A DNA stretch of 64,000 nucleotides from Flavobacteriaceae bacterium (GTDB lineage Bacteria; Bacteroidota; Bacteroidia; Flavobacteriales; Flavobacteriaceae): positions 1 through 64,000 of the forward strand of contig CANGTQ010000007.1 of the NCBI GenBank assembly GCA_947456955.1, in the 5' to 3' direction. The notes beneath the pieces were generated by a model, which was not told where the DNA came from, made no database searches, and saw only the letters and a list, made by a program, of their open reading frames with translations. The stretch's first letter is position 1. The number at the start of each line of letters is the position of its first letter. Positions 43,965 through 52,084 of this stretch are shown here, piece by piece. Position numbers and translations under genes: made by a program.

Positions 43965-43981
43965 GTTTTTTTGAATATAGG

Positions 43982-44272
43982 TTATAGATCTTTCTTTTTA
44001 TTTTGATCTTTTAAATAAAAGATTTTATGTTTTTTTCTTCGTCGCTCGCGTCTTTCTTTTTTCTTTTTATTGTCATAAATATATTTTATAATTAAAAGTA
44101 TGCCTAATCCAGAAGAAAATACGAAAGCACTTCCAATAAGTATATAAATGGTGTTTCCTAAAGGTGGATCTTCCATTGTAGAAATATGTTCTAAAATATA
44201 ATAGCCTAAAATAAATATTACAATACAAGCACCAATTCCTATTAATGCTTGCTGATTAGGTCTTCTGGACAT
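43982..44272 (-). CDS. Small two-helix membrane protein
   Basis: 97 residues from the ATG at 44272; an in-frame start at 44287 adds five residues. Two hydrophobic helices (about 10-30 and 43-62) are followed by a strongly basic tail (K-K-K-K-E-R-R-E-R-R-R-K-K-H). No family recognised. It lies between the MauE/thioredoxin gene and the TlpA-like gene with gaps of 61 and 17 bases. Confidence 0.6.
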   Translation of the reverse strand: MSRRPNQQALIGIGACIVIFILGYYILEHISTMEDPPLGNTIYILIGSAFVFSSGLGILLIIKYIYDNKKKKERRERRRKKHKIFYLKDQNKKKDL

Positions 44273-44333
44273 TATATATTTAATCATATTCTAAAGTTTG
44301 ATTTATAAAAATAGTAAAAGAAATAGAACTAAT

Positions 44334-45434
44334 TTATTTTTTCAGTTCAGAAAATGGTTTGTTAATCAATTTTTGGTAGTCAACAGGGTCAAATTTGTTA
44401 TCAGTAATGCCAAAATAATATTTGTATTCATTTCCGTTCCACAAATATTTCACACCCGGAGTATCTTTTCCGGAACCTAATACTTTCCAAAAAGGGATGA
44501 CTTCAATTATTTTGAATGGATATTCAGCTCCAGCATATTTGAAAAAGTCAGGAATTAAATCAGCTTCTTCATTCATAAAAATAATCGAAATTTCAGGAAA
44601 ATTTTTATTTTTTTGTTTCAATTCAGTCAACTCTTTTGCTGCTACTCGACAATGGTCGCAACCAGGTACAAAAAAGCAAAGCGTTTTTCTTCCGTTGTCA
44701 ATTTTAGAAAAATAGGAAGCATAACCTGATTTGTGTTTTTCAGGCTCAGTTATTTCTTTTTTCACTTCAGTTTTTTCAGCTTCAATTTTCTTTATAGTAT
44801 CTTTTGAAACTACAATAGCTGTAGTGTCTACAGTTACTTGTTGAATAGTATCAGTTGTTGTCTCTTCCGGAGATGAAACTTCAAAGTTACTTTCCGTTGG
44901 CTGTATTGGAGCCAACATGAAAATAGCCAAAATTGTAGCAAAAAGTACAGTCGTCAAAACCCAAAAGTTTCCGGTTTTAGTATCTTTTGGCAACAAAACA
45001 AACAGATAAGCTAAGAGTCCTACAGCTACTATGTTTTTGATTATAGCTTCTATCGGAGTCATAGGAATAAGTTCTCCGAAACAACCACAGTTTCCGGTAT
45101 TTCCACCACTTAAAAAAGTCACATAGCTCAAATGACCTATAAAGACAGACAATAATAAAATGGTAATCGGAATAATGAATTTACGTAAATAGTTTATCTG
45201 TAACAATAATAATCCTAATGCCAATTCAATTCCGATAAGTGTTCGAGAGAAGAATGGTGCAAAACCTTCAGAAAATCCCATAGGATATAATTGTTTCACT
45301 TCAAACGTTGAAATTGCAAAATAAGGGGAATCTAATAATTGTGCTTTTGATAGTTTAGCTAGAGCAGAAACTATAAAAAGAACAGCTACAATAATTCTCA
45401 AAGACCAGGTAATACTATTTTTTGAAAGTGCCAT
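44334..45434 (-). CDS. MauE/DoxX-like membrane protein fused to a thioredoxin-like domain (BT_3928 family)
   Basis: 366 residues. The N-terminal half has four membrane helices and the G-N-C-G-C-F-G-E-L motif (C116, C118) of MauE/DoxX-like proteins. A Thr/Glu-rich linker (about 180-235) leads to a C-terminal thioredoxin-like domain with V-P-G-C-D-H-C (C259, C262). This layout resembles an electron carrier that passes reducing power across the membrane. Substrate unknown. Upstream of a small membrane gene and the TlpA lipoprotein. Confidence 0.8.
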   Translation of the reverse strand: MALSKNSITWSLRIIVAVLFIVSALAKLSKAQLLDSPYFAISTFEVKQLYPMGFSEGFAPFFSRTLIGIELALGLLLLQINYLRKFIIPITILLLSVFIGHLSYVTFLSGGNTGNCGCFGELIPMTPIEAIIKNIVAVGLLAYLFVLLPKDTKTGNFWVLTTVLFATILAIFMLAPIQPTESNFEVSSPEETTTDTIQQVTVDTTAIVVSKDTIKKIEAEKTEVKKEITEPEKHKSGYASYFSKIDNGRKTLCFFVPGCDHCRVAAKELTELKQKNKNFPEISIIFMNEEADLIPDFFKYAGAEYPFKIIEVIPFWKVLGSGKDTPGVKYLWNGNEYKYYFGITDNKFDPVDYQKLINKPFSELKK

Positions 45435-45510
45435 ATTTTTTTAAATTACAAATTGATAAAAACTAAATTCCATGTAAATTCCAAAAGATTAAATTTTAAA
45501 AATTAAAACG

Positions 45511-45858
45511 TTATTTTGATTTTTCTATTATGGATGATAAAATTAGTTTTAATTCTGTTGCTTCTTGTAATAGTTTTGATGCTTCGTTTTCAAAAACAGG
45601 ATTCACGGCTTCAATTATCCTTAACCAATAAACACTTTCTTTAGCCTCTTTTCTTGAAATTTTCAATCTAAAAAGAAAATCTTTTTTACTTAGACCCTCA
45701 TTGGCCTCTATATAATTTGCACCAATAGAGCCAGAAGATTTAATCAATTGTTTACTGTCTTCAATATTTGAAATAGAATTTGGAAGTTTTGATAAAAATA
45801 ATCTACAACTTATTGCAAATTGTAATGTTCTTTCTTCTAAATCATACTTCTTTTCCAT
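45511..45858 (-). CDS. Four-helix bundle protein (23S intervening-sequence type)
   Basis: 115 residues, all-helical, with the L-I-K-S-S-G-S-I-G-A-N-Y-I-E-A-N-E-G core of the family first found in insertions of 23S rRNA genes. Stand-alone copies are common in Bacteroidota and their role is not settled. Here it lies between the MauE/thioredoxin fusion and the DUF1599 gene, with no rRNA sequence near. Confidence 0.8.
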   Translation of the reverse strand: MEKKYDLEERTLQFAISCRLFLSKLPNSISNIEDSKQLIKSSGSIGANYIEANEGLSKKDFLFRLKISRKEAKESVYWLRIIEAVNPVFENEASKLLQEATELKLILSSIIEKSK

Positions 45859-45929
45859 TCCTGTTTTGTTTTAAATTTTGGTTTTAGAATTTGAAAATTA
45901 TTTGAATTTTGTTATTTCTAATTTGTTAT

Positions 45930-46472
45930 TTAATTACCAAATTTCATTAAAATTAGCGCAAAAACGGAGTAATTAATCATGTCTTGATAATTGGCATCAA
46001 TGCCTTCTGAAACCAAAGTTTTTCCTTTATTGTCCTCAATTTGCTTTACGCGAAGTAACTTTTGCAGAATCAAATCGGTTAACGAACTAACACGCATTTC
46101 GCGCCAAGCTTCTCCATAATCGTGATTTTTGTCTTCCATAAGTGATTTTGTAGCGGCAATTTTCTCATCATACAACTGAATCGCTTTAGCCGAATCTAAA
46201 TCGGGTTGGTCAACAACACCTAAATCCAATTGGATTAATGCCATAATGCAATAGTTAATAATCCCAATGAATTCAGCAGTTTCGTCTTCGTTAACTTTTC
46301 GAATTTCGTTTTGTTGTAAACTTCTAATACGTTGGGCTTTGATGAATATTTGGTCGGTTAATGATGGCAATCTCAAGATTCTCCAGGCACTTCCATAATC
46401 TTGCATTTTGTTAGTAAAAAGTTGTCGGCAAATTGCGATAACCTTATCATATTCTTGAGAAGTTTTACTCAT
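45930..46472 (-). CDS. DUF1599 domain protein
   Basis: 180 residues from the ATG at 46472 (M-S-K-T-S-Q-E-Y-D), the usual family start; an in-frame start at 46493 is less likely. It has an internal duplication: C-R-Q-L-F-T-N-K-M-Q-D-Y-G-S-A-W-R-I-L-R-L-P-S and a second copy K-S-L-M-E-D-K-N-H-D-Y-G-E-A-W-R-E-M-R. Function unknown. Divergent from folP. Confidence 0.8.
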   Translation of the reverse strand: MSKTSQEYDKVIAICRQLFTNKMQDYGSAWRILRLPSLTDQIFIKAQRIRSLQQNEIRKVNEDETAEFIGIINYCIMALIQLDLGVVDQPDLDSAKAIQLYDEKIAATKSLMEDKNHDYGEAWREMRVSSLTDLILQKLLRVKQIEDNKGKTLVSEGIDANYQDMINYSVFALILMKFGN

Positions 46473-46487
46473 TTCAGTGTATCTTTG
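46455..46487 (+). promoter_or_regulatory. Promoter of folP
   Basis: TTG at 46455-46457 and TATCTTTG at 46480-46487, spacer 22 bases. Located inside the 5' end of the divergent DUF1599 gene. It supports the folP start at 46565. Confidence 0.5.
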
Positions 46488-46564
46488 TGTCAAATTTCAC
46501 CAAAAGTAAAGAATTAAGATTGAAGTACAAAGTACAAAATCTTATTACTCAATTAAGATTGACT

Positions 46565-47383
46565 ATGACTATTAATTGCCTCGGAAAGCTAATTGATTTA
46601 ACATCTCCCAAAGTAATGGGAATATTGAACGTCACTCCAAATTCGTTCTACGATGGTGGCAAACATTCTGATGATGAAAGTGTGCTTTTCCAAGTTGAAA
46701 AAATGCTCTCTGAAGGCGCTACTTTTATTGATATTGGTGCTTATTCTAGTAAACCAAGTGCAGAATTTGTTTCGGAAGAAGAAGAGATTAGCCGATTAAT
46801 TCCAGTTATACAATTAGTTTTAAAACATTTTCCGGCCACATTGATTTCTGTTGATACTTTTCGTGCCAAAGTGGCGAAAGCAGCGATTGAAAAAGGAGCT
46901 TGCATTATCAATGATATTTCTGCAGGAAGTTTGGACGCAGCAATGATGGCCACAGTTGCCAAACTTCATGTTCCCTATATAATGATGCACATGAAAGGTA
47001 ATCCGCAAACAATGCAAAGTATGGCGTATTATGAAAATATTACCAAAGAAATGCTGTTTTACTTTTCAGAAAAAGTAGCGCAAGCAAGAAGTTTAGGAAT
47101 CAGTGATTTGCTAATCGATCCCGGATTTGGATTTGCCAAGACAAAAGACCAAAATTTTGATGTGATGAATAATTTAGAGTTATTTCAAATGCTCGAATTA
47201 CCAATATTAGTTGGCGTTTCAAGAAAATCAATGATATACAAAACGCTCGAAACTTCACCCGAATTTGCACTAAATGGGACTACAGTTTTAAATACCATAG
47301 CTTTGCAAAAAGGCGCCAATATCCTTCGGGTTCACGATGTAAGAGAAGCTATGGAAACCATAAAGTTAGTTAGTCAATTATGA
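46565..47383 (+). CDS. folP: Dihydropteroate synthase
   Basis: 272 residues from the ATG at 46565. It joins dihydropterin pyrophosphate and p-aminobenzoate in folate synthesis. Markers: M-G-I-L-N-V-T-P-N-S-F-Y-D-G-G, D-I-G-A-Y-S-S-K-P, S-V-D-T-F-R, I-I-N-D-I-S-A-G, Y-I-M-M-H-M-K-G-N-P, I-D-P-G-F-G-F-A-K and S-R-K-S-M. The ATGA overlap (4 bases) couples it to the downstream lipoprotein gene. Confidence 0.95.
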   Translation: MTINCLGKLIDLTSPKVMGILNVTPNSFYDGGKHSDDESVLFQVEKMLSEGATFIDIGAYSSKPSAEFVSEEEEISRLIPVIQLVLKHFPATLISVDTFRAKVAKAAIEKGACIINDISAGSLDAAMMATVAKLHVPYIMMHMKGNPQTMQSMAYYENITKEMLFYFSEKVAQARSLGISDLLIDPGFGFAKTKDQNFDVMNNLELFQMLELPILVGVSRKSMIYKTLETSPEFALNGTTVLNTIALQKGANILRVHDVREAMETIKLVSQL

Positions 47384-48009
47384 AAGGTGTAGTTCTTTTA
47401 GTTCTATTATTTTTATTGTCTTCCTGTCAAAATAAAGAAGTTGTCTTGCCTCAAGCCAATGAAACTGTACTTGCCGATGTGAAAGATTATTCTCCGATTT
47501 ATTTTATTTTTAAAACAGAAGAAAAAGACACTTTAATTGAAGTCAACAGAAGAAAATCAATTAGTTCGACCAATTGGTTTTTTACTATAGATAAGCGTTT
47601 GCAATTGCGAAAAGTGATATTGGAAATTAAAAAACTGCAAGCCAAAAAGACTTCAAGCATGGACAAAAGTACAACGTCTGAAAATTATTTTACTTATACA
47701 GATACGGTTAAAAAAACTATGGCTTTCTTTCCTTTTACCAAAGTGAAATATAAGTTAGAGAAACCCGATTTTAATGTAATCTATTTTTATTTAGACCGAA
47801 ATGATTTGGTTCATTTTGAGGATGAAGTTTTTTCTAAAAATGAGTTACAGACATTTTTGGATTCAAAACCAGTACCGGCTTCAAACGTTGTTTTTGCTTA
47901 TGATAAGGGAATGTCGTTTGGAAAATATATACAGTATCAATTTTTTGTAAAGCATTTGACTGCTCCTAAGGGAATGAGTATCAATACAAAAAAAGAATAC
48001 ATTTATTGA
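47380..48009 (+). CDS. Hypothetical lipoprotein coupled to folP
   Basis: 209 residues with lipobox L-L-S-S-C (Cys16), so probably membrane-anchored. The rest is mixed alpha/beta with Lys-rich segments and no recognised motif. A C-terminal K-P-V-P-A-S-N-V-V-F-A-Y-D-K-G segment has an ExbD-like flavour, but only faintly. It starts inside the folP stop (ATGA). Confidence 0.65.
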   Translation: MKGVVLLVLLFLLSSCQNKEVVLPQANETVLADVKDYSPIYFIFKTEEKDTLIEVNRRKSISSTNWFFTIDKRLQLRKVILEIKKLQAKKTSSMDKSTTSENYFTYTDTVKKTMAFFPFTKVKYKLEKPDFNVIYFYLDRNDLVHFEDEVFSKNELQTFLDSKPVPASNVVFAYDKGMSFGKYIQYQFFVKHLTAPKGMSINTKKEYIY

Positions 48010-48027
48010 ACTTCGTAAATCGTACTT

Positions 48028-48501
48028 TTACTGATGATGATAAGGTTCATTTTTGAGAATAGTAAATCCACGATATAATTGTTCGATAAAAAATAAGCGT
48101 ACCATTTGATGCGAAAATGTCATCAGTGAAAGTGAAATTTTGCCCTGTGCTTTTTGATAGACTTCATCGCTAAAGCCATATGGACCGCCAATCACAAAAA
48201 CTATAGTTTTAGCTCCTGAATTCATTTTCTTTTGCAGATAATCCGAAAAACCAACACTGGAAAAAGTAGTGCCTTTTTCATCTAATAAAATCAATTGGTC
48301 TGTCGATGTGAGTTTCGCCAAAATCAATTCGCCTTCTTTTTCTTTTTGCTGACTTTCAGAAAGATTTTTGATGTTTTTAATATCGGGAATAATTTCCAAA
48401 TCAAACTTAATGTAAAAAGACAACCGCTTTGTGTAATCATCAATTAGTGATTGCAACGCTTTGTTATCTGTTTTACCAATGGTTAAAAGTTTTATGTTCA
48501 T
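48028..48501 (-). CDS. rlmH: 23S rRNA (pseudouridine1915-N3) methyltransferase
   Basis: 157 residues, SPOUT family. It methylates pseudouridine 1915 of 23S rRNA. Recognisable: F-V-I-G-G-P-Y-G-F-S-D-E-V (SAM knot) and the C-terminal R-L-F-F-I-E-Q-L-Y-R-G-F-T-I-L-K-N-E-P-Y-H-H. Convergent with the folP operon with an 18-base gap. Confidence 0.95.
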   Translation of the reverse strand: MNIKLLTIGKTDNKALQSLIDDYTKRLSFYIKFDLEIIPDIKNIKNLSESQQKEKEGELILAKLTSTDQLILLDEKGTTFSSVGFSDYLQKKMNSGAKTIVFVIGGPYGFSDEVYQKAQGKISLSLMTFSHQMVRLFFIEQLYRGFTILKNEPYHHQ

Positions 48502-48515
48502 AAATTGATTTTTGA

Positions 48516-48573
48516 ACCATATAAGTCATATAAGTTCGTTTAAGTCTTTAAAAACTTATATGGCTTATATGGT
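48516..48573. repeat. Intergenic inverted repeat with 20-bp arms
   Basis: ACCATATAAGTCATATAAGT (48516-48535) pairs with 48554-48573 in 19 of 20 positions, with an 18-base loop. It lies between the aroE stop and the rlmH start. Confidence 0.8.
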
Positions 48574-48584
48574 AGATAATTTTA

Positions 48585-49322
48585 TTAATTCCAAATCTTC
48601 CAGGCTTTTTCTGCTTGAAGGACTAACATTTCGTAACCGTTTTTGGTAATAGCACCTTTCTTTTTAGCTTTTTTCAAAAACTGGGTTTCTTCGGGATTGT
48701 ATATTAAATCAAAGGCGATGTGTTTTTCAGTGAAAAAATTATATGGAATTGGAGGAAATTCTTTAGTGTTTAGACTTGTTCCAACAGGTGTACAATTGAT
48801 CACAATCTGATAATTATCAAAAGTAGTAGCATTGATTCGGTTGTAATCAATCATGCCCTCTTTTTCTTCACGAGTCACAAAAGTGTATAGAATTCTAAGT
48901 TTGTCTAAAGCAAACGAAACTGCTTTTGCTGCTCCACCGGTTCCGAGAATTAATGCTTTTTTATGATGAGGTTTTAGTAATGGTTCTAAAGATTTCATAA
49001 AACCATAATAATCGGAATTGTATCCTTTTAGGTTTCCTTTTTTGGTAACCCGAATAACATTTACGGCTCCTATTTGAGCTGCATTTTTAGAAAGTTTATT
49101 CAGATAAGGAATTATTGTTTCTTTATACGGAATGGTAACATTCAAGCCAATTAAATCAGGATTATTGGCAATAACTGTTGGGAATTCTTCAATGATTTGA
49201 ATGTCAAAATTCTCGTAAGAGCAATCGGCTAAATTTCCCAAAGCAAATTTATCGTTAAAGTATTTCTTTGAAAAGGAATAGCTAATGTTTTTGCCGAGTA
49301 AACCAAATTGTCTTTGCGACAT
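48585..49322 (-). CDS. aroE: Shikimate dehydrogenase
   Basis: 245 residues, NADP-binding C-terminal half (L-I-L-G-T-G-G-A-A-K-A-V). Reduces 3-dehydroshikimate in the chorismate pathway. The catalytic Lys is in N-V-T-I-P-Y-K-E-T, and the substrate-binding S-x-S is near residue 14 (S-Y-S-F-S-K-K). Its start abuts the stop of the TPR gene directly (no gap). Confidence 0.93.
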   Translation of the reverse strand: MSQRQFGLLGKNISYSFSKKYFNDKFALGNLADCSYENFDIQIIEEFPTVIANNPDLIGLNVTIPYKETIIPYLNKLSKNAAQIGAVNVIRVTKKGNLKGYNSDYYGFMKSLEPLLKPHHKKALILGTGGAAKAVSFALDKLRILYTFVTREEKEGMIDYNRINATTFDNYQIVINCTPVGTSLNTKEFPPIPYNFFTEKHIAFDLIYNPEETQFLKKAKKKGAITKNGYEMLVLQAEKAWKIWN

Positions 49323-50723
49323 TTATTCTGGTTTTTTGTGTTTTGCAATATATTCTTGAACAGAAGTTCTATCCCAAACGGTCGGAAATAATTCTTTTAT
49401 AATGGTGTGGTGTTTAAAGTTAAGTCGCAAACCATTGCTCAAATGAAAATTTCCTTTTTCTTCCTCGCTCAAAAGCATGTGAAATCCGGCCATACGATAT
49501 TCTATTTCATAATCATCCGGGAAGTATTCCGCTGCTTGAATTAAAGTTAAAATAGCGTTATTGTATTCGCCCATTATTTGCATAATGTCTACCCAAAATA
49601 ACCAAGTGTCTAACTGATAGTCGCCAAATTCAATAGCTTTTCGATATCCAAATTCAGCTTCTTCAAATTGATCCATCGCTTTGTTAATGGTTGCATAACG
49701 TTTCCAGTACAAGCGATTTTGGTCATCAATAGCCAAGGCTTTGTTGACGAAATACAACGCTTTTTGATAATTTTTTTGACGAACATAAAAATCAGTAATT
49801 GCAATCCATCCTTTGTCTAACAATGGATCTTCGTGTACTGTTTTATTGAAAAATTTTAGGGCTTGTACTTTGTTGCCGAGTTTTTCATAACATTTACCAA
49901 TACGCAACAAAGCATAAGAGGTTGGATCATCTAACTCTATAGTTTTGTCATAACTTTCAATGGCTTCTTCATAGCGTTTCAATCGCTCTAAAGCTTTTCC
50001 TTTTTCCATAAAAGCGCCAACAAATTCTTCGTCTATATAAGTAGCGAATTCAAAAGAGCGTACTGCATTTTCATAATCTTTTACACCATAATATAATCTT
50101 CCGGACTGGTGCCAGGCTATTTCGCTATATGGATTTCTTTCGATATATGTTTTAAGGTATTCAATGGCTCCCAAATTTTGATCTAAAAATTCAAAACAAT
50201 ACACTACATTATATAGTGCGGATTGATCTTCAAAATCTTCTTCCAAACATTTTATGAAGTTTTCTTTTGCCAATTCCAGATTATCCATAAAAAGAAATTC
50301 CATTCCAATAAGGTTGTAGACGTCGGCTAAATCTTCGGTATATTTCAAAGCTGTTTGTAAAAACTCCACAGCTTTTTCGTGATTATCTCTTTTAGAATAA
50401 ATATTGGCTTTTTGAATAAAAATTTCTTCGTTAGTAGGTTCGATAGCGTAAAGCTCGTTAAGTAACTTTTCAGCTTGGTCAAGTTTATCATCATACACCA
50501 ACATTTCTACTTGCACAAGTTTTAATCCGCTTGATTTTGGGTGTTGTTCCAACCCTAACTTTAAAGCTTTCTTTGCTAAAGTGGCTTTGCCCATATCAAG
50601 GTAATGGAGAATGATTTCCTCGAATTCCTCTGAGTCGAAAAAGAGTACTTTGTTGGTTTTCAACATCGATTCAAATTTCGATAAGGATAAGTTGTAGTCT
50701 TCTTCGTCGTGATCTAGGTGCAT
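49323..50723 (-). CDS. Tetratricopeptide repeat protein
   Basis: 466 residues, no signal peptide. About ten TPR units from residue 35 to the end, several with the A-x-x-x-x-x-x-A-L and A-I-E-x-Y-x-K-A-I pattern (e.g. E-E-A-I-E-S-Y-D-K-T-I-E-L-D). The N-terminus is acidic (H-L-D-H-D-E-E-D-Y). Function not predictable. Contiguous with aroE, so cotranscribed. Confidence 0.85.
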   Translation of the reverse strand: MHLDHDEEDYNLSLSKFESMLKTNKVLFFDSEEFEEIILHYLDMGKATLAKKALKLGLEQHPKSSGLKLVQVEMLVYDDKLDQAEKLLNELYAIEPTNEEIFIQKANIYSKRDNHEKAVEFLQTALKYTEDLADVYNLIGMEFLFMDNLELAKENFIKCLEEDFEDQSALYNVVYCFEFLDQNLGAIEYLKTYIERNPYSEIAWHQSGRLYYGVKDYENAVRSFEFATYIDEEFVGAFMEKGKALERLKRYEEAIESYDKTIELDDPTSYALLRIGKCYEKLGNKVQALKFFNKTVHEDPLLDKGWIAITDFYVRQKNYQKALYFVNKALAIDDQNRLYWKRYATINKAMDQFEEAEFGYRKAIEFGDYQLDTWLFWVDIMQIMGEYNNAILTLIQAAEYFPDDYEIEYRMAGFHMLLSEEEKGNFHLSNGLRLNFKHHTIIKELFPTVWDRTSVQEYIAKHKKPE

Positions 50724-50809
50724 AACTAGGTGTTAAAATTAACCTTAATAAAATTAGGGAAAGACAGTGCTTTTTTAGTGAACAGCGATTATTATTGTAA
50801 ACAATTTAA

Positions 50810-52006
50810 TTAACAATTTTTTAATTCGCTGAGAATCTCATCCATAGCCTCAATGATTATGGCGCAACCTTCTCTGATTTCATTTTCAGATATTGTTAAC
50901 GGAGGAGTAATTCGGATAGCGCAACTTTCAAAAAGCAGCCAAAATAAAATCAAACCTTTGTCTTGACATTTTAAAATTACTTTATTGGTAATCTCAGTAT
51001 CTTTTGTCATTGCAGCTAGCATCAATCCTCTTCCGCGGATTTGCTCTATCAAAGGATGTACCAAAAGCTCCCGAAACAGTTTTTCTTTTGCCAGAGATTG
51101 ATTGCTGTAATCTTTTTCTAAAATTTCTTCTAAAGTAGCTAAACAAGCTGCCGCAATGACAGGATGGCCGCCAAAAGTGGTAATATGTCCTAATTTAGGA
51201 TCATGACTTAATAAGTCCATGTACTTTTCGTTGGCTACAAAACCGCCGACAGGCATTCCGCCGGCCATTCCTTTTCCTATTATAATTACGTCGGGAATAA
51301 CATTGTAGTTTTCAAAACCGAACAGTTTTCCTGTGCGTCCAAAGCCGGGTTGGATTTCATCCAGAATCAGTAAGGCACCCACTTCTTCGCAACGTTTTTT
51401 GATTTTGGCTAAGAAATCATTCTGGGGTTCAATAAAACCAGCGCCGCCTTGGATACTTTCGAGGATGATTCCGGCTGTTTTGGTTGTTATTTTCTGAATA
51501 TCTTCTTCGTTATTGAAAGTAATAAAATCAACATCGGGAATTAACGGACGGAAAATTTGTTTGCGTTCTTCAAAACCCATTACGCTCATTGAGCCCATAG
51601 TATTGCCATGATAAGCATTATGACAAGATATTAATTGACTTCTTCCGGTTACTCTGCGGACTAATTTCAAAGCACCTTCACAGGCTTCGGTACCGGAATT
51701 AACCAAATAAACTTTATTTAAACTTGGAGGTAAATGTGCTACTAATAATTTGCAATAAGCTACGGATGGATGTTGTGCATATTCACCATAAACCATCACA
51801 TGTGAATATTTGTCTAATTGGTCTTTGATAGCCTGATTAACTTTTGGATGTTGATGTCCTAAACTTGCAGCCGAAACTCCAGCCACAAAATCAAGGTATT
51901 TTTTATTATTCGTATCGTATATATAAGAGCCAATAGCATGTGAAATTTCCATACCTAGAGGATAAGGTGAGGTTTGTGCTTGGTATTTAAGGAAATCTTG
52001 TTTCAT
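50810..52006 (-). CDS. Class III aminotransferase (ornithine/acetylornithine type)
   Basis: 398 residues, PLP-dependent. Visible: T-E-A-C-E-G-A-L-K-L-V-R-R-V-T-G-R, L-I-L-D-E-I-Q-P-G-F-G-R-T-G-K-L-F-G-F-E (PLP-binding Asp) and D-V-I-I-I-G-K-G-M-A-G-G-M-P-V-G (Schiff-base Lys in G-K-G). These enzymes transfer amino groups to a 2-oxo acid. The exact substrate is not decided by the sequence. Confidence 0.88.
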   Translation of the reverse strand: MKQDFLKYQAQTSPYPLGMEISHAIGSYIYDTNNKKYLDFVAGVSAASLGHQHPKVNQAIKDQLDKYSHVMVYGEYAQHPSVAYCKLLVAHLPPSLNKVYLVNSGTEACEGALKLVRRVTGRSQLISCHNAYHGNTMGSMSVMGFEERKQIFRPLIPDVDFITFNNEEDIQKITTKTAGIILESIQGGAGFIEPQNDFLAKIKKRCEEVGALLILDEIQPGFGRTGKLFGFENYNVIPDVIIIGKGMAGGMPVGGFVANEKYMDLLSHDPKLGHITTFGGHPVIAAACLATLEEILEKDYSNQSLAKEKLFRELLVHPLIEQIRGRGLMLAAMTKDTEITNKVILKCQDKGLILFWLLFESCAIRITPPLTISENEIREGCAIIIEAMDEILSELKNC

Positions 52007-52084
52007 TTTTTTTACTGCAAAGGCGCAAAGTTTTACGAATGTTCACAAAGTTATAGTAAGCGAACTGAATGCTGTGACTGAAAA

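Noticed and set aside
45511..45858. 23S rRNA intervening sequence
   Set aside because: The protein belongs to that family, but there is no rRNA sequence around it, so it is a stand-alone gene.
46487..46564. Longer folP start
   Set aside because: The extra 26 residues lie at the promoter -7 element and are not like the family; the ATG at 46565 gives the known N-terminus.
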